Assembly (NCBI RefSeq): GCF_025060755.1 | Contig: NZ_JANYUY010000003.1 | Coordinates: 1 to 64,000, forward strand | From: Paenibacillus doosanensis | GTDB lineage: Bacteria; Bacillota; Bacilli; Paenibacillales; NBRC-103111 | Direction of reading: 5' to 3' | DNA: 64,000 nt | Shown: positions 56,513-64,000 of the stretch, piece after piece | How positions within the stretch are numbered: position 1 is the stretch's first letter | Layout of the letters: each line of letters opens with the position of its first letter | The notes under the pieces: generated by a model | Databases searched by the model: none | The model's input: only the letters and a program-made list of their open reading frames with translations | What the model was told of the DNA's origin: nothing | Translations under genes and position numbers: made by a program

Positions 56513-57718
56513 CTAGCCGAATAAATTCAGCTTGGCTACGCGTTCCACCGCTTCCTGCAGGCGCGCTTCCGGCGTCAGCAGTCCGAGGCGCACATAGCCT
56601 TCGCCATGCTCGCCGAAGCCGATCCCCGGCGCTACGACAATTTTCGCTTCCTCCAGCAGCAGGTCGGCCAGCGTTTCGGAAGTGTGTCCCTTGGGCACCG
56701 GAAGCCAAGTAAAGAAAGAGCCCTGGGAACGGTTCGCCTTCCACCCGATCCGGTCAAGCGCCGCAAAGAGGGCGTCCCGGCGGCCCTGATACATGGCGAG
56801 GAGCTCCTGCACGCAGTCCTGCGGTCCTGTCAGCGCGGCCGCGGCCGCCTCCTGGATGCCTCCGAACAAGCTGCAGTAGTAATGATCCTGAATCAGATTG
56901 ATCATCCGCACGATTTCCTTGTTGCCGAGGGCGAAGCCGACGCGCCATCCGGCCATATTGTACGTCTTGGACAGCGTGTAAAACTCGACGCCGACTTCTT
57001 TGGCTCCCGGCTGCTGCAGGAAGCTGACCGGCTTCTGGCCGTCGAAGCCAAGGGCGCCGTATGCGAAGTCGCTCGCTACGACGATGCCGTTTTTGGCGGC
57101 GAAGCGGATCGTCTCTTCATAGAAGGAAGCCGGAGCCGAAACGGCGGTCGGATTGTTCGGATAATTGATGAACATCAGCTTGGCCTTGTTCAAGTCTTCC
57201 TGAGGGATGGAGCTGTAGTCGGGCAAAAACGCGTTCGCCTCCCGCAGCGGCATAAACGACATGCGCGCGCCGGCCAGCGCGACGCCGGACCAGTAATCCG
57301 GATAGCCCGGGTCGGGGACGAGGCAGACGTCGCCCGGATTCAGCAGACATTGGCTGATTTCGACGAGCCCCGTTTTTCCCCCGAACAAGATGGCGACCTC
57401 GGTCTCGGGATCGAGATCCACATTGTAATCCTCCTTGTAACGCCGGGCTACGGCTTGTTTCAGAAACAAAAACCCGTTGAACGGAGGATAGCGATGATAC
57501 AGCGGATTTTCGGCCGCTTCCTGCAGCTTCTTGACGATATGGGCAGGCGTAGGCTGATCGGGATTGCCTTGACCGAGGTTGATGACGTCATGTCCGGCGG
57601 CGATCTGCACGTTCGCTTTGCCTACCAGCTTGGCGAAAAATTGCGTCGGCAGCTCCTGCATACGCTCGGCAGGCTGAATGGGAAATGCGGAAATACTGGA
57701 TGATGAAGCAGAACTCAT
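56513..57718 (-). CDS. mtnE: Methionine-salvage aminotransferase MtnE
   Basis: A 401-residue class I PLP aminotransferase. NLGQGNPDQPTPAHIV near 47, PDPGYPDYWSG near 136 and the PLP lysine in YTLSKTYNMAGWR near 240 closely resemble Bacillus MtnE, which transaminates 4-methylthio-2-oxobutyrate to methionine. Other salvage genes lie on both sides. The ribosome site GGAGTG sits in the 3' arm of an inverted repeat. LL-DAP aminotransferases are related, but the LNLFG end and the context favour MtnE. Confidence 0.86.
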   Translation of the reverse strand: MSSASSSSISAFPIQPAERMQELPTQFFAKLVGKANVQIAAGHDVINLGQGNPDQPTPAHIVKKLQEAAENPLYHRYPPFNGFLFLKQAVARRYKEDYNVDLDPETEVAILFGGKTGLVEISQCLLNPGDVCLVPDPGYPDYWSGVALAGARMSFMPLREANAFLPDYSSIPQEDLNKAKLMFINYPNNPTAVSAPASFYEETIRFAAKNGIVVASDFAYGALGFDGQKPVSFLQQPGAKEVGVEFYTLSKTYNMAGWRVGFALGNKEIVRMINLIQDHYYCSLFGGIQEAAAAALTGPQDCVQELLAMYQGRRDALFAALDRIGWKANRSQGSFFTWLPVPKGHTSETLADLLLEEAKIVVAPGIGFGEHGEGYVRLGLLTPEARLQEAVERVAKLNLFG

Positions 57719-57727
57719 CTATGTGTC

Positions 57728-57807
57728 ACACTCCAATGATAGTTTGTAATAGACGGGCAATCTCAAAACGGACTAGAATTAATGGTATCACGAATCGATT
57801 GGAGTGT
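57728..57807 (-). promoter_or_regulatory. Inverted repeat masking the mtnE ribosome site
   Basis: On the minus strand ACACTCCAAT (57807-57798) is complementary to ATTGGAGTGT (57737-57728), ten perfect pairs around a 60-nt loop. The second arm contains the GGAGTG ribosome site of mtnE, ten bases before the start. No SAM-I (S-box) sequence was seen. Translational control is inferred. Confidence 0.55.
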
Positions 57808-57960
57808 ATAGAACGCCGATCGTTTTACTTTTATTTATTGAAAAAGAATGGTAATATAAAGAAAGCAGGTTTCATTTAATGGTTCATAGTTTTATTGTAT
57901 GAAACAAAAGAGGCGTTTAAATCTGGAACATCGTAAGCGTGAAAGAGGAGGCGTATTGCA

Positions 57961-58749
57961 ATGACGATGAATTTTCACGCCCGCAGCAACCGGGAGATGT
58001 ACACGGGACGGCAAGCGGACCCAGGCTGGGTGGAGCTTATCGGATCGCACGTGAAGCTGACGGGAGCAAGAGCGGCCGATATCGGCTGCGGAGGGGGCAT
58101 CTACACGGCGGCGCTGTCGCTGCTTGGGGCGGAGTCGGTCGTCGGCATCGATTTCTCCGCGGCTATGCTGGAAGGAGCTTCGGCGGCTTGCGCAAAGCTG
58201 ACGAATGTGCAGTTTCAACAAGGGAACGCGCTTGCTTTGGGCTTGCCGGATGCATCGTTGGACGTCGTGCTGGAACGTGCGCTGATTCACCATTTAACGA
58301 AGGAAGAGCTTGCGGACTGTTGTCGCGAGGCTTACCGGATTCTAGCGCCGGGCGGCACGCTGATCGTGCAGGACCGCACTCCGCAGGATAGTTTGATTGA
58401 GGGCAGTACGGAGCATGTCCGGGGCTATTTCTTTGAGAAATTTCCTAAGCTGATAGCCAAAGAAACCGGTCGTCGGCACGAATCGTCTGCCGTCGTTCAA
58501 GCGCTCGAAGCGGGAGGCTTCTCCGCCGTCAAAGAGCTTCCGTTGTGGGAGACGCGCCGGCGTTTCGAAAGGTTCGATCAGTTTGCCGCGGATATCCGGA
58601 AGAGAACGGGAAGAACGATCCTCCACGAGCTGTCGGACGAGGAATTGGTTCAACTGACGGATTACATCCGGGAGCGGACGGGTTGCGAGGACGAACAGCC
58701 GATAGAGGACAAGGATCGCTGGACGGTCTGGATCGCCCGGAAGCATTGA
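57961..58749 (+). CDS. Class I SAM-dependent methyltransferase
   Basis: A 262-residue Rossmann-fold methyltransferase: motif I ADIGCGGGIYTAAL near 38, the acidic GIDFS of motif II near 62, LERALIHHL near 102 and a motif IV/post-I LAPGGTLIVQDR near 128. It is UbiE/Methyltransf_11-like; the substrate is unknown. AGAGGAGGCG precedes the ATG. It lies between mtnE (divergent) and mtnU, so a link to SAM metabolism is possible but unproven. A 7-bp inverted repeat (GTTTCAT/ATGAAAC, 57869-57905) lies in its leader. Confidence 0.82.
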   Translation: MTMNFHARSNREMYTGRQADPGWVELIGSHVKLTGARAADIGCGGGIYTAALSLLGAESVVGIDFSAAMLEGASAACAKLTNVQFQQGNALALGLPDASLDVVLERALIHHLTKEELADCCREAYRILAPGGTLIVQDRTPQDSLIEGSTEHVRGYFFEKFPKLIAKETGRRHESSAVVQALEAGGFSAVKELPLWETRRRFERFDQFAADIRKRTGRTILHELSDEELVQLTDYIRERTGCEDEQPIEDKDRWTVWIARKH

Positions 58750-58806
58750 AGTTCACGCCCGCATCGTCTATGATTGGGATACCGAACTAATGAAAGGTGA
58801 TTGGGT

Positions 58807-59604
58807 ATGACGCAAAAACGTTGGCATATCGCGCTGCTGCAGATGGACATCGCCATCGGAGAGCCGGAGAACAATTTCGCCAAGCTGGAAACTTTATTGA
58901 ACGAAGCGGTGGGAGGAACGGCGAAGCCCGATGTGATCGTGTTCCCCGAAATGTGGAATACGGGCTACGCGCTGGACCGCATTCACGAGTTGGCCGATAC
59001 CGCCGGAGAAAGGACGATTGAGCTGCTGTCCGCTTTCAGCCGCAAGCATGGCGTGAACATCGTCGGAGGCTCGATTGCCGAGAAGAAGGGCGACGCTATT
59101 TACAATACGATCTATGCCTTTGACCGCGAAGGCCGCCAAGTCGGAGACTACTCGAAAATCCATTTGTTCCGGTTGATGGATGAGGAGAAATATTTGAAGG
59201 AAGGCGGACATATCGGACAGCTGGAGCTGGACGGCGTGCCTGCCGGTATGATGATCTGTTACGACATCCGCTTCCCCGAGCTAAGCCGCAAGCTGGCGCT
59301 GGGCGGTGCGCAAATGCTGTTCGTTCCGGCGGAATGGCCGAACCCGCGTCTGCATCATTGGCGTACGCTGCTGACCGCGCGCGCTATCGAGAATCAGATG
59401 TTCGTCATCTCCTGCAACCGGGTCGGCGTCAGCGGGACGACGGAGTTTTTCGGCCATTCGATGGTGATCGATCCATGGGGAGAAGTGCTGGTGGAAGGCG
59501 ATGAATCCGAAGCGATTCTTCGGGCCGAAATCGATTTGGACCTGGTGAGCCAGGTGCGCGGCAAAATTCCTGTGTTCGAAGACCGCAGGCCTGCGTTGTA
59601 TTAA
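58807..59604 (+). CDS. mtnU: Carbon-nitrogen hydrolase, probable omega-amidase MtnU
   Basis: A 265-residue nitrilase-superfamily enzyme with the catalytic triad Glu in FPEMWNTGY near 45, Lys in YSKIHLFRLM near 117 and Cys in MICYDIRFPE near 150. In Bacillus MtnU hydrolyses 2-oxoglutaramate formed when MtnE uses glutamine, pulling the transamination. ATG 58807 has AAAGGTGA six bases upstream; TTG 58801 is an alternative. Placement near mtnE supports the role. Confidence 0.85.
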   Translation: MTQKRWHIALLQMDIAIGEPENNFAKLETLLNEAVGGTAKPDVIVFPEMWNTGYALDRIHELADTAGERTIELLSAFSRKHGVNIVGGSIAEKKGDAIYNTIYAFDREGRQVGDYSKIHLFRLMDEEKYLKEGGHIGQLELDGVPAGMMICYDIRFPELSRKLALGGAQMLFVPAEWPNPRLHHWRTLLTARAIENQMFVISCNRVGVSGTTEFFGHSMVIDPWGEVLVEGDESEAILRAEIDLDLVSQVRGKIPVFEDRRPALY

Positions 59605-59628
59605 CAAATCAGGAAGCTACAATATCGG

Positions 59629-59653
59629 AAGCAGCTCTTAAAGGGCTGCTTTT
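59629..59653 (+). terminator. Terminator after mtnU
   Basis: AGCAGC with GCTGCT around a TCTTAAAGG loop, followed by TTTTT. Confidence 0.75.
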
Positions 59654-59776
59654 TGGTTATCAAGGGGAGCGATATTCATCCGTTTCCAGCGAACGACCGA
59701 TGACAGGGCTCCCTGTTTTCATTTTTTGCCGATTCCTGTTAATGTTACTTTATGACAACAAAGGAGGAGACGTCGC

Positions 59777-60259
59777 ATGCGAATGGAGCTGCATCCGATA
59801 TCTTATGAGGAGAAGTCGATACTGCAGCATTTGATGGAGCTGTATCAGCATGATATGAGCGAGTTCGAGGAAGAAGGCGATGTCAACGAGCACGGATTGT
59901 TCGGTTACCGCTATATCGATCATTACTGGACGGAAGAGGGGAGGTACGCTTACTTTCTGAAAGCGGACGGCAAGCTGGCGGGCTTCGCGCTGGTGCGAAA
60001 GCTGGAGGAAACGGCGGGTGAGGAGCTTCATAGCTCGATCGCCGAGTTTTTCGTCATGCGCGCTTACCGCGGCCGGGGAATCGGACGGTTTGCGGCGCAT
60101 AAGCTGTTTACCGCGTTTCCGGGACGATGGAAGGTAGCTCATTTGGAGAAAAATCACGGAGCGGCGGCTTTTTGGCGGTCGGTCATCGAGGCTTCCGCTT
60201 CGGGAGAAGTAGCTTATGACATCCATGGCGGGATGCCGACCTTTACGTTTCGGACTTAA
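59777..60259 (+). CDS. GNAT-family acetyltransferase
   Basis: A 160-residue protein of the GNAT fold. RRKLEE-like beta strands lead to the acetyl-CoA loop, here MRAYRGRGIGRFAAHKLF near 95, which matches the R/Q-x-x-G-x-G/A consensus. The substrate is unknown. AAAGGAGGAG precedes ATG 59777. It is flanked by a terminator upstream and about 100 bp of gap downstream. Confidence 0.85.
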   Translation: MRMELHPISYEEKSILQHLMELYQHDMSEFEEEGDVNEHGLFGYRYIDHYWTEEGRYAYFLKADGKLAGFALVRKLEETAGEELHSSIAEFFVMRAYRGRGIGRFAAHKLFTAFPGRWKVAHLEKNHGAAAFWRSVIEASASGEVAYDIHGGMPTFTFRT

Positions 60260-60362
60260 ACGGGCCGCACTCGTCAGACGCAGTACCATTAAGCCGATTG
60301 GAGGATCAAATGAGCACCGCAGCTAACTTTTTCGCCACACTTTTCAGAAAGCAGGGAGATCT

Positions 60363-60887
60363 ATGCGTCAAACCGATATCCGGCCGTGGACGCCGGAATG
60401 GGCGGCTCGTTATGCCGAGGCAGCCGAGTTTTTGAAGAGCGTACTGGGAGAGGAAGCGGTCGCCGTCTATCATATCGGCAGCACCTCCGTTCCCGACATC
60501 GGTTATGCCAAGCCGATCGTCGATATTCTGGTTGTCCTCCGGCGGATTGAAGCGGCGGATGCGTGTCATGAACGGCTGAAGGCTTACGGGTTCGAACCCA
60601 AAGGAGAGAACGGCATACCGGGAAGACGCTATTTTACGAAAGGCGGAGACCGGCGTACGCATCATGTGCATATGTTCGAGGAAGGACATCCGGCGGTGCA
60701 AGCGCATCTTGATTTCAAGGCTTACTTGTCGGCGCACCCGCAGGATGCGGCCGCGTACGGCGAGCTCAAGCTGCGGCTGGCCGAGCAATTTCCGCACGAT
60801 ACGAAGCTGTACCAGAAGGGAAAGCAGGAGTTCGTGAACGGGCTAGCGCAAAAAGCCGCCTCATGGGCGGCGCGCAGCCGGAAGTAG
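60363..60887 (+). CDS. GrpB-family (UPF0157) protein
   Basis: A 174-residue protein of the GrpB/UPF0157 family, related to minimal nucleotidyltransferases. YHIGSTSVPDIGYAKPIVDILV near 38 carries the GS...D.D-like core, and HHVHMFEEGHPAVQAHLDFKAYLSAHP near 100 is typical of the family. Cellular role unknown. GGGAGAT precedes the ATG. A perfect 14-bp palindrome (GCATTCCGGAATGC, 60905-60918) lies between it and the convergent lysR gene, without a T-run. Confidence 0.85.
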   Translation: MRQTDIRPWTPEWAARYAEAAEFLKSVLGEEAVAVYHIGSTSVPDIGYAKPIVDILVVLRRIEAADACHERLKAYGFEPKGENGIPGRRYFTKGGDRRTHHVHMFEEGHPAVQAHLDFKAYLSAHPQDAAAYGELKLRLAEQFPHDTKLYQKGKQEFVNGLAQKAASWAARSRK

Positions 60888-60958
60888 ACCATGCGTCTTG
60901 TGCCGCATTCCGGAATGCGTATCGTATCGTGCACACGCAGGCCTGTCAGGAACCGGCG

Positions 60959-61861
60959 TCACTGCTGCTCCACCACCTCGCGGAACGTCCCCATGAACGC
61001 TTCGACCGCTTTGGAGATGTAACGCCCTTTGCGGTAAGCGATGACGAGCGTTCGGGTAGGCCGGTGCGACAGCTTCAAGTAGCCCGGCGCCAGCTGGCTC
61101 CATGCTCCCCGCGATACCATATGGGGCACGAACGCTATCCCCATGCCAGAGGCGACGAGCGACTGCACGGTTTCGATATTGCTGCTTTCGAAGACGATCC
61201 GCGGGGTGAACCCGGAGCGCTGGCACAGCTCCAGCGTGATCTGGCGAAAGCCCTGGCCTTTCTTCAACGCGATGAAAGGCTCGTTCTGCAGCTCCTCGAT
61301 AGGCACGGTTCCATCGACTTCCTTCGCTGCCTTGGCCAGCCGATGCTGGGGCGGAACGGCCAGCACGATCTCCTCTTCGATCAACGGTTCATAGGTCAGC
61401 GCATCGTCCATTAGCGGCAGCGACAGCAGACTGATATCGATCTGGCCGCTCGCTGTCATATGCTCCAGATTCGCCGTCGTTTCCTCGACCAGCATAATCT
61501 CGATCTCGGGATATCGCGCCTGGAAGACGGGAAGCACCAGCGGCAGCACGTGAGCGCCCGTAATAGGGAGGCTGCCGACGACGAGCTTGCCCTTGCGCAT
61601 TTGCGAGATATCCTCCATTTCGCGCTTGAGCTGCTCGACCATGTCGAGAATGGCCTGGGCCTTTTCGACGAACAGGGAGCCGGCATAGGTGACCTCGACC
61701 GAGTTGGTCGTCCGCTGAAAGAGCAGGATGCCGATTTCCTTTTCCAGCTTGGACAGCTGTTGGCTGAGCGAGGGCTGGGCGATATGCAGCTTTTCGGCCG
61801 CTCTCGAAAAATTTTTGTCAATGGCGATCTGCAGCGCGTATTGCAGCTGTCTGAGTTCCAT
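60959..61861 (-). CDS. LysR-type transcriptional regulator
   Basis: A 300-residue LTTR with an N-terminal winged helix-turn-helix (MELRQLQYALQIAIDKNFSRAAEKLHIAQPSLSQQLSKLE in the first 40 residues) and a periplasmic-binding-like effector domain (about 90-295). It is divergent from leuC, so it probably controls the leuCD genes and itself from the shared 194-bp region; the effector is unknown. AAAAGGAGCC precedes ATG 61861; the frame runs 69 codons further but without a plausible start. Confidence 0.9.
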   Translation of the reverse strand: MELRQLQYALQIAIDKNFSRAAEKLHIAQPSLSQQLSKLEKEIGILLFQRTTNSVEVTYAGSLFVEKAQAILDMVEQLKREMEDISQMRKGKLVVGSLPITGAHVLPLVLPVFQARYPEIEIMLVEETTANLEHMTASGQIDISLLSLPLMDDALTYEPLIEEEIVLAVPPQHRLAKAAKEVDGTVPIEELQNEPFIALKKGQGFRQITLELCQRSGFTPRIVFESSNIETVQSLVASGMGIAFVPHMVSRGAWSQLAPGYLKLSHRPTRTLVIAYRKGRYISKAVEAFMGTFREVVEQQ

Positions 61862-61975
61862 TATTTTATGGCTCCTTTTCATATGGTGGCGAATGCTATA
61901 ATAGAAGATAGAGTAAGATGAATTTATGTTTTCACAATTATAACATTTTCCTATCAAGCTTATAGATATTATATC

Positions 61976-62005
61976 TTGGATCAATGAATAAAGAAATGCT
62001 AGTAT
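61976..62005 (+). promoter_or_regulatory. Predicted leuC promoter and LysR site region
   Basis: TTGGAT at 61976-61981 and TAGTAT at 62000-62005 have an 18-bp spacer. Just upstream, 61951-61974 has A/T-rich dyad sequences (CTATCAAGCTTATAG, TATAGATATTATA) that could be LysR-type T-N11-A sites. Confidence 0.45.
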
Positions 62006-62055
62006 ATGTAACATGAGATGAATTGATTCGCATTCATGACAATGAGGTGAAACTG

Positions 62056-63474
62056 ATGGCAAAAACAATGTTTGAAAAAATTTGGGACAATCATGTCATT
62101 CATCAGGAAGCAGGCAAACCTAGCATCATCTATATCGACCTGCAGCTGGTGCATGAAGTGACATCCCCTCAGGCGTTCGAGGGTCTTCGTTTGACAGGCC
62201 GCAAAGTGCGCCGTCCTGATCTGACGTACGCTACAATGGACCACAACGTTCCTACCAAAGACCGCTACAATATTACGGACCCTATCTCCAAGCAGCAGAT
62301 CGACACGTTGTCGCAAAACTGTAAAGATTTCGGCGTTACATTGTTTGATTTGGACAGCATCGATCAAGGCGTTGTTCACGTTATGGGCCCTGAGCTTGGT
62401 TTGACGCATCCCGGCAAAACGATCGTGTGCGGCGACAGCCATACTTCCACTCACGGCGCATTCGGCGCTTTGGCATTCGGTATCGGCACTAGCGAAGTAG
62501 AACACGTTCTGGCTACTCAATGCTTGCAGCAATCGAAAGCCAAAACGCTGGAAGTTCGCATCAACGGCAAGCTGAACCCAGGCATTACGGCTAAAGACTT
62601 GATTTTGGGCGTTATCGCCAAATACGGTACGGACTTTGCTACCGGTTATGTCATCGAGTATACAGGCGAAGCGATCCGCAACCTGTCTATGGAAGAGCGC
62701 ATGACGGTTTGTAACATGTCCATCGAAGCAGGCGCCAGAGCAGGCTTGATCGCTCCGGATGAGACGACTTTCGAATACCTGCGCGGACGCGAATACGTTC
62801 CTCAAGGCGCTGCATTCGACGAAGCGGTTGCCGAGTGGAAGAAATTGACTACAGACGAAGGCGCTGTATACGACCGTGTGGTTGATTTCGACGCCGACAG
62901 CCTGATTCCGCAAGTAACCTGGGGAACTAGCCCTGGTATGGGTACCGATGTGACTGCGCTTGTTCCGGACCCACAAAGCTTCGCAACGGAGAACGAACGT
63001 AAAGCCGCTGAAAAAGCGATCGAATATATGGGCATCACTCCAGGTACTCCGATGACGGATTTGGCCGTTGATTATGTATTTATCGGTTCCTGTACGAACG
63101 GCCGCATCGAGGACCTTCGCGCTGCCGCAAAAGTAGCTCAAGGTCATCAAGTATCCTCGAATGTGACCGCAATCGTAGTTCCGGGCTCCGGACGCGTTAA
63201 AATTCAAGCGGAAAAAGAAGGCTTGGATAAAATCTTCACCGAAGCTGGCTTCGAGTGGCGCGATGCGGGCTGCAGCATGTGCCTGGCGATGAACCCGGAC
63301 GTATTGAAACCAGGTCAACGCTGCGCATCGACATCCAACCGTAACTTTGAAGGACGTCAAGGCCGCGACGGACGTACGCATCTTGTATCCCCTGCTATGG
63401 CAGCGGCCGCAGCGATCAAAGGACATTTCTATGATGTTCGCGAGTGGGATTTCAAAGTGAAGCAGGAAGCTTAA
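62056..63474 (+). CDS. leuC: 3-isopropylmalate dehydratase large subunit
   Basis: A 472-residue aconitase-family subunit that binds the 4Fe-4S cluster through Cys residues in GSCTNGR near 344 and CSMCLAMN near 404. [19 protein letters not shown] near 128 is a family signature. With LeuD it isomerises 2-isopropylmalate to 3-isopropylmalate in leucine synthesis. ATG 62056 has GAGGTGA five bases upstream. No leuA or leuB is nearby. Confidence 0.97.
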   Translation: MAKTMFEKIWDNHVIHQEAGKPSIIYIDLQLVHEVTSPQAFEGLRLTGRKVRRPDLTYATMDHNVPTKDRYNITDPISKQQIDTLSQNCKDFGVTLFDLDSIDQGVVHVMGPELGLTHPGKTIVCGDSHTSTHGAFGALAFGIGTSEVEHVLATQCLQQSKAKTLEVRINGKLNPGITAKDLILGVIAKYGTDFATGYVIEYTGEAIRNLSMEERMTVCNMSIEAGARAGLIAPDETTFEYLRGREYVPQGAAFDEAVAEWKKLTTDEGAVYDRVVDFDADSLIPQVTWGTSPGMGTDVTALVPDPQSFATENERKAAEKAIEYMGITPGTPMTDLAVDYVFIGSCTNGRIEDLRAAAKVAQGHQVSSNVTAIVVPGSGRVKIQAEKEGLDKIFTEAGFEWRDAGCSMCLAMNPDVLKPGQRCASTSNRNFEGRQGRDGRTHLVSPAMAAAAAIKGHFYDVREWDFKVKQEA

Positions 63475-63505
63475 TTCAATTTATTTGAGTGAGGAGAATA
63501 ACGAC

Positions 63506-64000
63506 ATGGAAGCTTTTAGCAAGCATACAGGCCTCGTAGGTCCGGTTGACCGCGTAAACGTAGATACAGATGCCATTATTCCTAAACAATTTTTGAAACG
63601 GATCGAGCGTTCCGGTTTCGGCCAATTTCTATTCTTTGAATGGCGTTTTGACAAGCAGGGTGAAGTGATCAAGGAGTTCTCCTTGAACCAGCCGCGCTAC
63701 CAAGGCGCGTCCGTATTGATCTCCCGCGCCAACTTCGGTTGCGGATCTTCCCGCGAGCACGCTCCTTGGGCGATCCAGGATTACGGCTTCAAAGTCATTA
63801 TCGCTCCGTCTTATGCGGACATTTTCTATAACAACTGCTTTAAGAACGGCATTTTGCCGATCAAGCTGAGCGAGGAGCAAGTGGAAGAACTGTTCCAACG
63901 CACGGCCAAAACCGAAGGCTACCAACTGACCGTCGATCTGGAAAGCAAAAAGATCACCGACGATCAAGGCCTGAGCATCGATTTCGATCTGGATGAGCAC
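63506..64000 (+). CDS. leuD: 3-isopropylmalate dehydratase small subunit (cut by the window end)
   Basis: The first 165 codons of LeuD, which is normally about 195-200 residues. [24 protein letters not shown] at the start and [19 protein letters not shown] near 73 are family signatures. GAGGAGAA precedes the ATG. It follows leuC by 31 bp and would form the LeuCD heterodimer. The remaining C-terminus lies outside the window. Confidence 0.96.
   Translation, partial: MEAFSKHTGLVGPVDRVNVDTDAIIPKQFLKRIERSGFGQFLFFEWRFDKQGEVIKEFSLNQPRYQGASVLISRANFGCGSSREHAPWAIQDYGFKVIIAPSYADIFYNNCFKNGILPIKLSEEQVEELFQRTAKTEGYQLTVDLESKKITDDQGLSIDFDLDEH

Noticed and set aside
56513-57718. LL-diaminopimelate aminotransferase instead of MtnE
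   Set aside because: The DAP genes here belong to the acetylase branch, and sequence motifs and neighbours (mtnU, mtnW, mtnX, mtnB) fit MtnE better.
60905-60918. Palindrome between the GrpB gene and lysR as a terminator
   Set aside because: No T-run on either side; it may be chance or a weak structure.
61999-63426. 475-codon open frame antisense to leuC
   Set aside because: Shadow frame; leuC is clearly the real gene and the antisense product has no recognisable domain.

Overview
The window is a GC-rich stretch of a Gram-positive, endospore-forming chromosome, most like Paenibacillus or a near relative in Paenibacillaceae. The evidence is the cell-wall/division (dcw) cluster with the sporulation genes spoVD and spoVE inside it, then spoIIGA-sigE-sigG, the ylm-sepF-divIVA block, T-box and PyrR leader RNAs, a DNPR-type MurE (meso-diaminopimelate wall), and many strong AAGGAGG ribosome sites paired with TTG or GTG starts. 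No tRNA, rRNA, CRISPR array or prophage was seen.

Layout. 1-468: the 3' end of a group II intron followed by a dispersed repeat. 469-1557: a DUF4349 lipoprotein. 1595-21783: the dcw cluster mraZ-rsmH-ftsL-pbpB-spoVD-murE-murF-mraY-murD-spoVE-murG-murB-murA-divIB-ftsA-ftsZ; ftsZ carries an in-frame stop codon. 21821-22403: a Fur-controlled flavodoxin. 22508-25354: spoIIGA, sigE, sigG. 25494-29271: ylmC, pgeF, ylmE, sepF, ylmG, ylmH. 29373-33621: divIVA, a T-box leader with a second repeat copy, ileS, and a small membrane protein. 33618-37150: a yteA-like regulator, lspA, an rluD-type gene, patA. 37169-39842: a VOC protein with two operator palindromes, then dapL and dapH on the minus strand. 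39875-49059: PyrR-attenuated pyrimidine operon (pyrR-pyrB-pyrC-carA-carB-pyrF-pyrE, without pyrK/pyrD). 49182-49979: a stalk-domain protein fused to an IseA-like domain. 50212-57718, minus strand: methionine-salvage genes mtnE and mtnW-mtnX-mtnB with a T-box-led proBAC unit between them. 57961-60887: a methyltransferase, mtnU, a GNAT and a GrpB protein. 60959-64000: a LysR regulator divergent from leuC and a truncated leuD.

The genes form a coherent set: peptidoglycan precursor synthesis, divisome assembly, DAP supply (patA/dapH/dapL), septum positioning (sepF, divIVA) and the early mother-cell and forespore sigma factors, followed by nucleotide and amino-acid biosynthesis under RNA-based control.

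Most notable non-coding signals: (1) a repeated stem-loop element placed directly in front of the ribosome sites of mraY, divIB and sepF, with constant flanks, an 8-bp stem, a 3-nt loop, and a stem sequence that differs at each locus while staying perfectly paired; (2) inverted repeats that would mask the ribosome sites of spoVD and mtnE; (3) the ftsZ lesion; (4) a dispersed repeat present both beside the intron end and just after the ileS T-box terminator. Coordinates were counted by eye and no searches or folding programs were run.
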